In this document: positions 1 through 7,809 of the stretch, piece by piece | Layout: each line of letters starts with the position of its first letter | Position numbering within the stretch: the first letter of the stretch is position 1 | From: Betaproteobacteria bacterium | GTDB lineage: Bacteria > Pseudomonadota > Gammaproteobacteria > Burkholderiales > Rhodocyclaceae | Assembly (NCBI GenBank): GCA_016868295.1 | Contig: VGHJ01000027.1 | Location: forward strand, 1 to 35,499 | Length of the DNA stretch: 35,499 bases | Direction: 5' to 3' | Translations under genes and position numbers: made by a program | Notes under the pieces: model-generated | What the model was told of the DNA's origin: nothing | The model's database searches: none | The model's input: only the letters and a program-made list of their open reading frames with translations

Positions 1-130
1 AGTCAGGATATGACCATATTCCTTCCGCTGTGAACAGCCCCTCGCCATGTCATTGACCGTGAACGAATTATCTGGCCGCGTTTGCATATGGCATGTCAGG
101 ATTTCATTGATTGTGAACAGGCCCTAGGGC
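1..130. repeat. Imperfect direct repeats at the window edge, possible remnant IS end
   Basis: Three related units carry GTGAACAG or GTGAAC (near 29-36, 59-64 and 112-119). Two of them are preceded by TCATTGAYY (about 50-58 and 103-111). GTCAGGATWT also occurs twice (2-11 and 95-104). Such multiple short terminal repeats resemble the ends of IS21-family elements, but no transposase is in the window and the element, if any, lies to the left. This is inference; the repeats themselves are seen. Confidence 0.35.
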
Positions 131-148
131 GCTCAGCCCGCCAGGGCT

Positions 149-1738
149 TCACTGGCCGCGGGCTATCCCCGGCACGGGCTGCGCCTGGCCGGCCGAGGCA
201 TGGGGGATCAGGGCAAACACTTCGCAACTGGGGCTTTGCTCGATCAGCCGCGCGACGCTCAGGCGCAGCGGGCCGTTGCGCTGCTGCAGATAGACGGAAA
301 CGCCGGGCCGGATGGCCTGCGCCGGCGCAATGAGCGCCGGCCCGTCGCCGGCCGCGGGCAGCTTCGGCAGCACGATGACGCGCACGGCCTTGACCTGCTT
401 GCGCCCCTGCCTGTCCGTGCTCTCGAGGGAGACCATGGTCGGCATGCCGCCCGGCGCCAGCTTCTGCAGGCCGAGTTCCAGGCTCTGCAGGTCGCCGGTG
501 ACGACGCGCCGCGTCAGGCACAGATGCACCGCGCTCTGGTCGCGCGGGCGCAGGCCGACGATCTCGCCGACCTTGACCGGCGCCGCGTTGCCGGCGATGT
601 ACTGCAGGGAGAAGCCGCCCGGGCTCTCGTTGCCGATGGTCCACTCGCTGGTGTCGACCCGCACCGGCCGGTCGTCGGTGCGGCGGCGGTTGGCCGGGCC
701 GGCGAGGTAGGTCCACAGCGTGTCCAGCCCGACGACGAGGTCGACGCGCGGCTTGAACTTCTGCCGGCTGAAGCGGCGCATCGGCGGCGCGCTCCAGAGG
801 CGGTGCAGGCTGCGCATGAGCGCCACGTATTGCGGCTGCTTGGCCGCCAGCGGCAGGCCGAGCCGGGCCGGCTCGACGCTCCTTTCGATGCCGGTGATCT
901 GGCCCTGCAGCTTGGTGAGCAGGCGATTGCAGCGCAGGACGAGGTCGTTCGGCTCGACCGGGGTCTTGCCGGCGCGCACGAGGGAGCGGCCGGCGCGCGT
1001 GTCCTTCGGCTTGATCAGGAAGCAGGCATCGAGCGGTTCGCTGACCTTCTTCTTCGTCGCGGCGGCATCCTCGATCAGCGCGTATTTGGCGTGGCGCTCG
1101 ACGTAGAAGCGCACGCGCTCGAGTTCGCCCGGCGCGAGCTTGTTCGGTTCGGCGAAGTCGAGCAGGAGCGCGTTGATGTAGATCTGCTCGGCATTTAGTT
1201 GCGCGCCCGGCGGCTTTTCCGTGGCGAAGCCGCCGAGGCGGGCGATGCGGTAGAGGCGGTGCATCTCGGACCAGGCCGATTTCGAGCCGCGCGCATAGAC
1301 GCGGTAGGCGAGGTCGAGCCGCTGCGTCTGGAACTCCATGGCGCGCGCGACGGCCAGCCGCAGGGGCTTGGCGAAGCCGATGCCGATCCACTTGTGGTTG
1401 ATCTCGTCGGCGACGCCGGCGTAGCCGGCCGCCATCGTCTTGAGCAGGGCGTTGCTGGCGATGAGCACCAGTTGCATGTCCTGTTCCAGGGGCAGGGCGC
1501 AGTTGGCGAGTTGCTTCTCCACTTCGCGCAGCAGCTTGCGCGCCGTGTCGAGCGTGGCCTCGTACAGCTTGATCCGCGTGCGGCTGTTGGCCCTGGCGAA
1601 CTGCTGCACTTCGTGCATGAGCGCCTGCGCGGCGACGCTGGGCCGCTCGAGGGGCAGGGTGGCGAGCCAGGCCTGGAAGCGATCGGGGTCGAAATTCGTC
1701 GCGCCGTTGCCGAGCGGCAGCAGTTCATTCAACTTCAT
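149..1738 (-). CDS. Conserved hypothetical protein with PilZ-like C-terminal region
   Basis: A 529-residue soluble protein that I cannot name. Residues 1-320 look helical, with many leucines and charged residues and no signal peptide or membrane segment. Residues 350-400 contain RTDDR (353-357) followed by NESPGG (370-375), which fits the RxxxR and [DN]xSxxG signature of c-di-GMP-binding PilZ domains, although the spacing of about 12 residues is shorter than usual. If real, it would be a c-di-GMP effector. It is transcribed divergently from the broken nuclease gene and has no evident link to hydrogenase. The start is the ATG opening MKLNELLPLG. Codon use matches the neighbours. The function remains unknown; the PilZ assignment is tentative. 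Confidence 0.7.
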   Translation of the reverse strand: MKLNELLPLGNGATNFDPDRFQAWLATLPLERPSVAAQALMHEVQQFARANSRTRIKLYEATLDTARKLLREVEKQLANCALPLEQDMQLVLIASNALLKTMAAGYAGVADEINHKWIGIGFAKPLRLAVARAMEFQTQRLDLAYRVYARGSKSAWSEMHRLYRIARLGGFATEKPPGAQLNAEQIYINALLLDFAEPNKLAPGELERVRFYVERHAKYALIEDAAATKKKVSEPLDACFLIKPKDTRAGRSLVRAGKTPVEPNDLVLRCNRLLTKLQGQITGIERSVEPARLGLPLAAKQPQYVALMRSLHRLWSAPPMRRFSRQKFKPRVDLVVGLDTLWTYLAGPANRRRTDDRPVRVDTSEWTIGNESPGGFSLQYIAGNAAPVKVGEIVGLRPRDQSAVHLCLTRRVVTGDLQSLELGLQKLAPGGMPTMVSLESTDRQGRKQVKAVRVIVLPKLPAAGDGPALIAPAQAIRPGVSVYLQQRNGPLRLSVARLIEQSPSCEVFALIPHASAGQAQPVPGIARGQ

Positions 1739-1849
1739 GCCGGAAGGATGTCATAAGCCTGTTTGAGTCGCCAGTGTACAAATTCACGGCTCCTGTCCGT
1801 TCGTCGTGCCCGGGCAGCCGCTCGTGCCGCCGTGTTCTACACTGCTTGC

Positions 1850-2453
1850 ATGCGCATCGTCACCTGGAACATCCAGTGGGGGCGGGGCTGCGACGGCCGC
1901 GTGGATCTCGCGCGAATCGTCCGCAGCGCCCGCGAAACGGCGGATTTCGATCTGCTCTGCCTGCAGGAGGTTGCCGTCGGCTTCCACGGCCTGCCCGGCA
2001 GCCGTGGCGAGGATCAGGTCGCCACCCTGCGCGGACTCCTGCCGGGCTATGCTATGGCCTTCGGCATCGCCACCGACCTGCCGGACGGGCACGAAGGACG
2101 CAGCCAGTTCGGCAACCTGGTCATGAGCCGCCTGCCGCTGCGGCAGGTCTTGCGCCACCTGCTGCCCTGGCCGGCCGATGCGGCCGTGCCTTCCATGCAG
2201 CGACTGGCGCTGGAAGTGGTGGTCGAGGCGCCGCGGGGACCGCTGCGCGTGCTCACCACCCATCTCGAGTACTACTCCGTACGCGCATACGGTCGGCCTG
2301 CATGGGGCCGACTGGCCCGACCGTCCATACTGCTGCAATTTCTTTTTCGTCAGCGAGGATATAGCAGGGCGGGTCAGCGAGGTTGCGGTCAACCAGGCGA
2401 CGGACGCATCCGACCACCAGCCCGTCCTGCTCCCGCTTTCCGACGATAATTAA
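1850..2453 (+). pseudogene. Endonuclease/exonuclease/phosphatase family gene with internal deletion and frame change
   Basis: The 5' part (1850 to about 2275) encodes a typical EEP-fold N-terminus: MRIVTWNIQWGRG, FDLLCLQEV with the metal-binding Glu, FGNLVMSRLPL and TTHLEYYS. Immediately after LEYYS the frame changes. A second frame then encodes the family's C-terminal end, with HTVGLHG, DWPDRPYCC and ASDHQPVLLPL before a TAA at 2451-2453. The middle of the domain, including the GDFN metal/phosphate motif, is absent. The simplest reading is a deletion of roughly a quarter to a third of the gene that also broke the frame, so the product is inactive. An upstream in-frame ATG at 1763 exists, but the family start is at 1850. 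Confidence 0.82.
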
Positions 2454-2471
2454 TTGAGAATTAAAGAGTTT
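2450..2471 (+). promoter_or_regulatory. AT-rich palindrome and IHF-like sequence upstream of the hyb promoter
   Basis: TTAATT-gag-AATTAA (2450-2464) is a perfect inverted repeat. It overlaps AATTAAAGAGTTT (2459-2471), which resembles the IHF consensus WATCAANNNNTTR with two mismatches. It lies 40-60 bp upstream of the sigma54-type element at 2512, where activator and IHF sites usually sit in NtrC-type promoters. The role is inferred from position only. Confidence 0.3.
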
Positions 2472-2511
2472 AGCGAGCCTGGAAAGCTGGTTTTCACTCG
2501 GCAAGTCTTAC

Positions 2512-2527
2512 TGGCAAGCGGATTGCT
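2512..2527 (+). promoter_or_regulatory. Sigma54 (-24/-12) promoter of the hyb operon
   Basis: TGGCAAGCGGATTGCT matches the RpoN consensus TGGCAYR-N4-TTGCW, with the invariant GG and GC at the correct spacing. Transcription would start near 2538 and leave a leader of about 195 bases before hybO. hoxA, encoded in this window, is an NtrC-family activator that works with RpoN, so HoxA control of this promoter is the natural inference. Confidence 0.72.
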
Positions 2528-2575
2528 GGCTGATTCATACAGGCCTCAAACAATTTCCCCCAAGCCCTTGTTCTG

Positions 2576-2608
2576 CATGCCCGCAGCAATTTGCCTTATG
2601 CGGGCATG
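2576..2608 (+). other. Leader hairpin upstream of hybO
   Basis: CATGCCCGCA (2576-2585) and TGCGGGCATG (2599-2608) form a perfect 10-bp stem with a 13-base loop. It lies in the predicted hybO leader, about 40 bases after the inferred transcription start. No T-run follows, so it is not a classic terminator. It could be a transcript stabiliser or a protein-binding palindrome. Confidence 0.45.
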
Positions 2609-2733
2609 AATCTTGTAATTCATCCGCAGAAGTACGCATGACCGGAGCGTGTCCGGCGCGGAAAAGAAGACCGGTGTTGGAGGGCTCCCGGCGCAGCCGG
2701 GGGCAGGGATAGGCCAAACGGAAGGATCGAGAC

Positions 2734-3894
2734 ATGAGCGAAACCTATATCGAAGAAACCACGGAAGCCGCCGCCAGGGTGGCAAGCCGCTTGCGCATCG
2801 ACCGGCGCGAGTTCATGCAGTTCTGCGCCGCGACGGCCACCACATTGGGACTATCGACCGGCGCCGAGGCGGCCATCGCCAAGGCCGTCGAGAAGGCGAA
2901 GCGGCCCTCGGTGATCTGGCTGCACTTCCAGGAATGCACCGGCTGCTCAGAATCGCTGCTGCGTGCCGAGCACCCGACGCTGGAGAAGCTCATCCTCGAC
3001 GTCATTTCGCTCGACTACCACGAGACCCTCATGGCCGCCGCCGGCCACCAGGCCGAGGCGGCACGCAAGGCCGCCATGAAGGCCAACAAGGGCAAGTACA
3101 TCCTGGTCGTGGAAGGCGCCATTCCGACCAAGCAGAACGGCATCTACTGCAAGGTCGGCGGGCAGACCGCGATCGACATGCTGAAGGAGTGCGCCGCCGA
3201 CGCCGCCGCGGTGATCGCCATCGGCTCCTGCGCCTCCTGGGGCGGCATGCCCTCGACCATCCCGTCGATCTCCGGCGCCGATTCCAGCCCGACCGGATCC
3301 TCGGGTGTGGCCGACGTGCTCGGCAAGCCGGTGGTGACCATCCCCGGCTGCCCGCCCAACCCCTACAACTTCCTCGCCACGGCGGTGCACTTCCTCACCT
3401 TCGGCAAGCTGCCCGACATCGATCAGCTCGGCCGGCCCAAGTTCGCCTACGGCCGCATCATCCACGAGCACTGCGAGCGCCGCGCCCACTTCGACGCCGG
3501 CCGCTTCGCGCTCGAGTTCGGCGACGAGGGCCACCGCAAGGGCTACTGCCTCTACAAGCTCGGCTGCAAGGGCCCGGAGACCTACGCCAACTGCTCGACC
3601 ATCGGTTTCGGCGACGTCGGCGAGTCGAACTGGCCGGTCGCCTGCGGCCATCCCTGCATCGGCTGCACGGAGAAGGGCATCGGCTTCACCAAGCCCATCC
3701 ACGCCACGGCGCAACTGCGCGGCATGAGCCCGCCCGCGTCCTACCCCGGCATCGTCGAGCAGCAGGGCAAGACCAGCTTCGCCTCCGCGGCGGCCCTGGC
3801 GGCCATCGCCGGCGCGGCGGCCGGCGGCGCGGCCATGCTGGCGAAGAACCTCGGCAAGCAGGACGAAACGCAAGCCCAGAAGAAAGGCGAGTGA
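2734..3894 (+). CDS. hybO: [NiFe] hydrogenase small subunit, group 1c (HybO type)
   Basis: Electron-transfer subunit of the membrane-bound uptake hydrogenase, 386 residues. It starts with a Tat signal (DRREFMQFC, Arg24-Arg25), so the folded heterodimer should be exported with HybC. Proximal-cluster ligands are C68, C71, C166 and C206. The distal cluster uses a His of HEHC (244-247) with C247, C272 and C278. The medial cluster uses C287, C308 and C311. The proximal motif reads ECTGC, with Gly rather than the extra Cys of oxygen-tolerant group 1d enzymes. Residues about 349-371 form a C-terminal membrane anchor. The start has a GGAAGGA Shine-Dalgarno sequence, and hybA follows after 2 bases. 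H2 oxidation coupled to quinone reduction is the expected role. Confidence 0.96.
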   Translation: MSETYIEETTEAAARVASRLRIDRREFMQFCAATATTLGLSTGAEAAIAKAVEKAKRPSVIWLHFQECTGCSESLLRAEHPTLEKLILDVISLDYHETLMAAAGHQAEAARKAAMKANKGKYILVVEGAIPTKQNGIYCKVGGQTAIDMLKECAADAAAVIAIGSCASWGGMPSTIPSISGADSSPTGSSGVADVLGKPVVTIPGCPPNPYNFLATAVHFLTFGKLPDIDQLGRPKFAYGRIIHEHCERRAHFDAGRFALEFGDEGHRKGYCLYKLGCKGPETYANCSTIGFGDVGESNWPVACGHPCIGCTEKGIGFTKPIHATAQLRGMSPPASYPGIVEQQGKTSFASAAALAAIAGAAAGGAAMLAKNLGKQDETQAQKKGE

Positions 3895-3896
3895 CC

Positions 3897-4874
3897 ATGG
3901 ACCGGCGCACATTCTTCAAGGCGTCGATGGCCGGCGGCGCCGCCCTCGCCACGGGGGCGGCCACCTGTCCGGCACAGGCGCGCGACAACAATCCCATGCC
4001 GGCCGATGCGGTCGGCCTGCTCTTCGATTCCACCCTCTGCGTCGGCTGCAAGGCCTGCGTGGCCGCCTGCAAGGAGGCCAACGGCATGCCGCTGGAGTTC
4101 TCGACGAAGGACCAGTACTGGGACACGCCGCTCGACATCTCCGGCAAGACGCTCAACGTCATCAAGGCCTACCGCAACGGCAAGATGGAAGTGAAGGATC
4201 GCGAGGAGAATGGCTTCGCCTTCATCAAGAAGTCGTGCATGCACTGCGTCGATCCCTCCTGCGTCTCAGCCTGCCCGGTCTCGGCCATGAAGAAGGACCC
4301 GAAGAACGGCATCGTCACCTACGACAAGGAGGCCTGCATCGGCTGCCGCTACTGCGTGGCGGCCTGCCCCTTCGGCGTGCCGCGCTTCACCTACGACTCG
4401 CCGACGCCGCAGATCAGCAAGTGCCAGCTCTGCGTGCATCGCCACAAGGACGGCAAGTACGCCGCCTGCGCCGAGGTTTGCCCGACCGGCGCCACGCTCT
4501 ACGGCACGGTGGCCGACATCAACAAGGAGATCGCGCGGCGCAAGGCGCTCAAGCCGGGCGAGAAAACCAGTTTCCCGCGCGGCAAGCTGGGCGGTCCCGA
4601 CCAGAGCTACCCCGGCGTGGCGGCGAAGTACCTCGACCACACCTACGGCGAGAAGGAATTCGGCGGCACGCAGATGCTGATGCTCTCCGGCGTTTCCTTC
4701 CAGAAGCTGGGCTATCCGGATCTGCCGCCGCGCTCGGACGCGGCCATATCCGAAAAGCTGCAGCACACGCTCTACGGCGGCCTGATCGCGCCGATCGCCG
4801 TGCTTGGGGCGCTGACTTTCATCGCCAAGCGCAACGTCAAGCCGGAAGACGAGGAGGGGAGCCAACATGGCTAA
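3897..4874 (+). CDS. hybA: Hydrogenase-2 iron-sulfur subunit HybA
   Basis: Periplasmic ferredoxin-like subunit of 325 residues that relays electrons from HybO to the membrane subunit HybB. It has a Tat signal (MDRRTFFKAS) and sixteen cluster cysteines in four groups: 48/51/54/58, 114/117/122/126, 147/150/153/157 and 176/179/191/195. This fits four [4Fe-4S] clusters, as in the DmsB/HybA family. A C-terminal hydrophobic segment (about 293-313) anchors it. The ATG at 3897 follows the hybO stop by 2 bases; a longer in-frame ORF upstream is a shadow of hybO. The last 8 bases overlap hybB. The codons for the C-terminal membrane segment contain one copy of the dispersed CTGACTTT repeat (4797-4820). 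Confidence 0.95.
   Translation: MDRRTFFKASMAGGAALATGAATCPAQARDNNPMPADAVGLLFDSTLCVGCKACVAACKEANGMPLEFSTKDQYWDTPLDISGKTLNVIKAYRNGKMEVKDREENGFAFIKKSCMHCVDPSCVSACPVSAMKKDPKNGIVTYDKEACIGCRYCVAACPFGVPRFTYDSPTPQISKCQLCVHRHKDGKYAACAEVCPTGATLYGTVADINKEIARRKALKPGEKTSFPRGKLGGPDQSYPGVAAKYLDHTYGEKEFGGTQMLMLSGVSFQKLGYPDLPPRSDAAISEKLQHTLYGGLIAPIAVLGALTFIAKRNVKPEDEEGSQHG
4797..4820 (+). repeat. Dispersed CTGACTTT repeat, copy 1 (inside hybA)
   Basis: GCCGTGCTTGGGGCG is followed by CTGACTTTC. It aligns with the other copies in this window, lies within the coding sequence of hybA and is translated as AVLGALTF. Confidence 0.6.
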
Positions 4875-6024
4875 TCACGCACACGCGCCGCGCCCGCTCG
4901 GCGGCAGCTTCCTGTCGCCCCTCACGCTGCTGCTCGGCGTGCTGGCGGCGATCGCCGGGGTCATCCTGGTTTATCGCTTCATCTACGGCCTCGGCGCCGT
5001 CACCAACCTCAACGACGGCTATCCCTGGGGCATCTGGATCGCCTACGACGTGGTGATCGGCTCGGCCTTAGCCTGCGGCGGCTACTCGATGGCGCTGCTG
5101 GTCTACATCTTCAACAAGGGGCAGTACCACCCGCTGGTGCGGCCGGCCCTGCTGGCCAGCCTGTTCGGCTACACCCTGGCCGGCGTCTCGGTGATCTTCG
5201 ACCTCGGCCGCTGGTGGAACTTCTGGCACATCTTCTGGCCCGGCTACGCCCAGGTGAACTCGGTGATGTTCGAGGTGGCGGTCTGCATCTCGGCCTACAT
5301 CGTGGTGATGTGGATCGAGTTCTCGCCGGCCTTTCTCGAGAAGTGGGGCATGAAGGACGTCAGGCAGAAGCTGAACAAGCTGCTCTTCTTCTTCATCGCC
5401 CTGGGCGTGCTGCTGCCCTCGATGCACCAGTCCTCGCTCGGCTCGCTGCTGGTCATCTTCGGCGAGCAGATCCATCCGCTCTGGCGCTCGGGCATGATGC
5501 TGCCGGTGATTTACCTGGTGACGGCCATCCTGCTCGGCTTCGCCGTGGTGATCTTCGAGGCGACGCTGTCCTCGACCGGCTTCAAGCGGCAACTGGAGAC
5601 CCCGGTGCTGACGCCGCTGGCCAGGATCATGTACTGGACGCTGGCCGCCTACGTCGCCCTGCGCGTGATCGAGATCGTTGCGCGCGGTGCGCTCGGCACG
5701 GCCTTCGCCGCCACCTGGCAGGCGTTCTGGTTCTGGGTGGAAATGGCCTGCTTCGTCGTGCCGCTGGTGACGCTGGCTTCGGAGAATGCACGCCGCAGCG
5801 CGTCGAAGCTGTTCGTCGGCGCCGTGCTGCTGATGCTGGGCGGCTTCATGCTGCGCGTCAACGGCTTCCTCGTCGGCTACATGACGGGCGAAGGCTGGAG
5901 CTATTTCCCCTCGCTCGCCGAACTGATGGTCACCATCGGCATCATCGCCTTCGAGATCCTGGCCTACATCTACATCGTCAGAAACTACCCCGTGCTGCCC
6001 GCCGCGCAGCCGGCTTCGCGCTAA
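4867..6024 (+). CDS. hybB: Hydrogenase-2 integral membrane subunit HybB (NrfD/PsrC family)
   Basis: A 385-residue polytopic protein with about ten hydrophobic segments. It belongs to the NrfD/PsrC/HybB quinone-interacting family that takes electrons from HybA without heme. The N-terminal region GAVTNLNDGYPWGIWIAYDV is characteristic of the family. This replaces the cytochrome b (HupC/HoxZ) of group 1d enzymes and supports the group 1c assignment. The start overlaps hybA by 8 bases, which implies translational coupling. The ribosome binding site of hybC (AAAGGAGAGG) follows its stop directly. In E. coli Hyd-2 this subunit allows reversible, proton-motive-force-linked electron flow; whether that holds here is unknown. 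Confidence 0.94.
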   Translation: MANHAHAPRPLGGSFLSPLTLLLGVLAAIAGVILVYRFIYGLGAVTNLNDGYPWGIWIAYDVVIGSALACGGYSMALLVYIFNKGQYHPLVRPALLASLFGYTLAGVSVIFDLGRWWNFWHIFWPGYAQVNSVMFEVAVCISAYIVVMWIEFSPAFLEKWGMKDVRQKLNKLLFFFIALGVLLPSMHQSSLGSLLVIFGEQIHPLWRSGMMLPVIYLVTAILLGFAVVIFEATLSSTGFKRQLETPVLTPLARIMYWTLAAYVALRVIEIVARGALGTAFAATWQAFWFWVEMACFVVPLVTLASENARRSASKLFVGAVLLMLGGFMLRVNGFLVGYMTGEGWSYFPSLAELMVTIGIIAFEILAYIYIVRNYPVLPAAQPASR

Positions 6025-6038
6025 AGGAGAGGTAAAAA

Positions 6039-7739
6039 ATGGGACAACGCATAACGATTGATCCGATCACCCGCATCGAGGGCCATCTGCGCATCGATTG
6101 CGAAGTCGACGGCGGCAAGGTCAAGAAGGCCTGGTCGTCGGGCCAGATGTGGCGTGGCGTCGAGCTCATCCTGCTCGGCCGCGACCCGCGCGACGCCTGG
6201 GCCATCACCCAGCGCATTTGCGGCGTGTGCACCACGGTGCACGCCATCACCTCGGTGCGCGCGGTGGAAAACGCGCTGAAGATGGAAGTGCCGCTCAACG
6301 CCCAGTACATCCGCAACCTGATCATCCTGGCGCACGCGGTGCACGATCACATCGTGCATTTCTACCACCTCTCCGCGCTCGACTGGGTGGATGTCGTCTC
6401 GGCGCTCAAGGCCGACCCGGACGCCACCTCGCGCCTGGCGGAAAGCCTCTCATCCTGGCAGGGCAACGGCAAGTTCGAAATGCGTGCCGTCAAGGAGCGC
6501 CTGAAGGGCTTCGTCGACGGCGGCCAGCTCGGCATCTTTACGAACGGCTATTGGGGCCACCCGGCGATGAAGCTGCCGCCGGAGGTGAACCTGCTCGCCG
6601 TGGCGCACTACCTGCAGGCCCTCGATGTGCAGAGGAAAGCCAACAAGATCGTCTCCATCCTCGGCTCGAAGACGCCGCACATCCAGAACGTGGCGGTCGG
6701 CGGCGTCTCCAACGCCATCTCCACCGACAGCTACTCCACCCTCGGCGTCGAGCGCCTGCTCGCCATCAAGGGCTGGATCGACGAGCTGGCCGACTTCGTC
6801 AAGAACGTCTATCTCATCGACGTCGCCGCGGTGGGCGCCTTCTACGCCGACTGGACCAAGTATGGCGCCGGCGTCACCAACTACCTGGCCGTACCGGACA
6901 TCCCGCTCGACACCAAGGGCACGCAGTTCGCCCTGCCCGGCGGCTACATCGCCAACAAGGACCTCGGCAGCTTCAAGCCGATCAAGACCTTCAACGACGA
7001 TTTCTGGGCGAAGGGCGTCGAGGAGAGCTCCAAGCACTCCTGGTACGAGGGCTCCAAGGCGCTGCACCCCTACAAGGGCGAGACCAAGCCGCAGTACACC
7101 GACTTCAAGGACGACGGCAAGTACTCCTGGCTGAAATCGCCGACCTTCTACGGCAAGCCGGCCCAGGTCGGTCCGCTCTCGCGCGTGCTGTGCATGCTGG
7201 CGGCCGGCCACGAGCCGACCAAGAAGTACGCCACCGCCGCGCTCGACACCGTCTCGGCGCTGGCCAAGACCAAGGTCGGGCTCGACGCCATGCACTCCAC
7301 CATCGGTCGCCATGCCGCGCGCGCCGTCTCCTGCGCGGTGCAGGTCGACATGCTCGCCGACCAGTGGCAGCTGCTGGTGAACAACATCGCCAAGGGCGAC
7401 GTCACCACCTTCAACAAGCCGGTCTTCCCGAAGGGCGAGATCATGGGCCAGGGCTACCACGAGGCGCCGCGCGGCGCGCTCTCGCACTGGGTCGTCATCG
7501 ACAACGGCAAGATCAAGAACTACCAGTGCGTCGTGCCCTCGACCTGGAACGCCTGCCCGAGGAACGAGAAGGACGAGCCGGGGCCGTACGAGGCGTCGAT
7601 CGCCGACAACCCGATCGCCGATCCCGAGCGTCCGCTCGAGGTGCTGCGCACGGTGCACTCCTTCGACCCGTGCATCGCCTGCGCCATCCACGTCACCGAC
7701 ACGGAGAACGGTAGCGCCATCACCGTCAAAGCCAAGTAA
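6039..7739 (+). CDS. hybC: [NiFe] hydrogenase large subunit, group 1c (HybC type)
   Basis: Catalytic subunit of 566 residues carrying the Ni-Fe(CN)2CO site. The L1 motif is RICGVC (C61, C64) and the C-terminal motif is DPCIACAIH (C545, C548, H551). A 15-residue tail after H551 would be removed by the protease HybD once nickel is inserted. The gas-channel positions equivalent to those studied in regulatory hydrogenases are Val63 and Leu111, the standard open type. A strong Shine-Dalgarno sequence (AAAGGAGAGG) precedes the ATG. A factor-independent terminator follows the stop. It is exported bound to HybO through the latter's Tat signal. Confidence 0.97.
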   Translation: MGQRITIDPITRIEGHLRIDCEVDGGKVKKAWSSGQMWRGVELILLGRDPRDAWAITQRICGVCTTVHAITSVRAVENALKMEVPLNAQYIRNLIILAHAVHDHIVHFYHLSALDWVDVVSALKADPDATSRLAESLSSWQGNGKFEMRAVKERLKGFVDGGQLGIFTNGYWGHPAMKLPPEVNLLAVAHYLQALDVQRKANKIVSILGSKTPHIQNVAVGGVSNAISTDSYSTLGVERLLAIKGWIDELADFVKNVYLIDVAAVGAFYADWTKYGAGVTNYLAVPDIPLDTKGTQFALPGGYIANKDLGSFKPIKTFNDDFWAKGVEESSKHSWYEGSKALHPYKGETKPQYTDFKDDGKYSWLKSPTFYGKPAQVGPLSRVLCMLAAGHEPTKKYATAALDTVSALAKTKVGLDAMHSTIGRHAARAVSCAVQVDMLADQWQLLVNNIAKGDVTTFNKPVFPKGEIMGQGYHEAPRGALSHWVVIDNGKIKNYQCVVPSTWNACPRNEKDEPGPYEASIADNPIADPERPLEVLRTVHSFDPCIACAIHVTDTENGSAITVKAK

Positions 7740-7768
7740 GCCCACGCCGTCCGGGCTTGCTACACTTA

Positions 7769-7799
7769 GGGGGCGGGCGAAAGCCTGCCCCCATTTTTT
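7769..7799 (+). terminator. Factor-independent terminator between hybC and hybD
   Basis: The stem GGGGGCGGGC (7769-7778) pairs with GCCTGCCCCC (7783-7792) around a GAAA tetraloop, with a single G-U pair. It is followed by T6 at 7794-7799. The shape is textbook. Its place inside the operon suggests partial termination, giving much more structural mRNA than maturation-gene mRNA. Confidence 0.88.
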
Positions 7800-7809
7800 C
7801 GGAGCGCCC

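Noticed and set aside
96-1391. Long arginine/alanine-rich frames overlapping real genes, on both strands throughout
   Set aside because: High GC content leaves long open frames opposite and beside real genes; they lack domain signatures and ribosome binding sites.
2538-2733. Riboswitch in the hybO leader
   Set aside because: A hairpin is present, but I could not match conserved cores of known classes such as cobalamin, NiCo or SAM.
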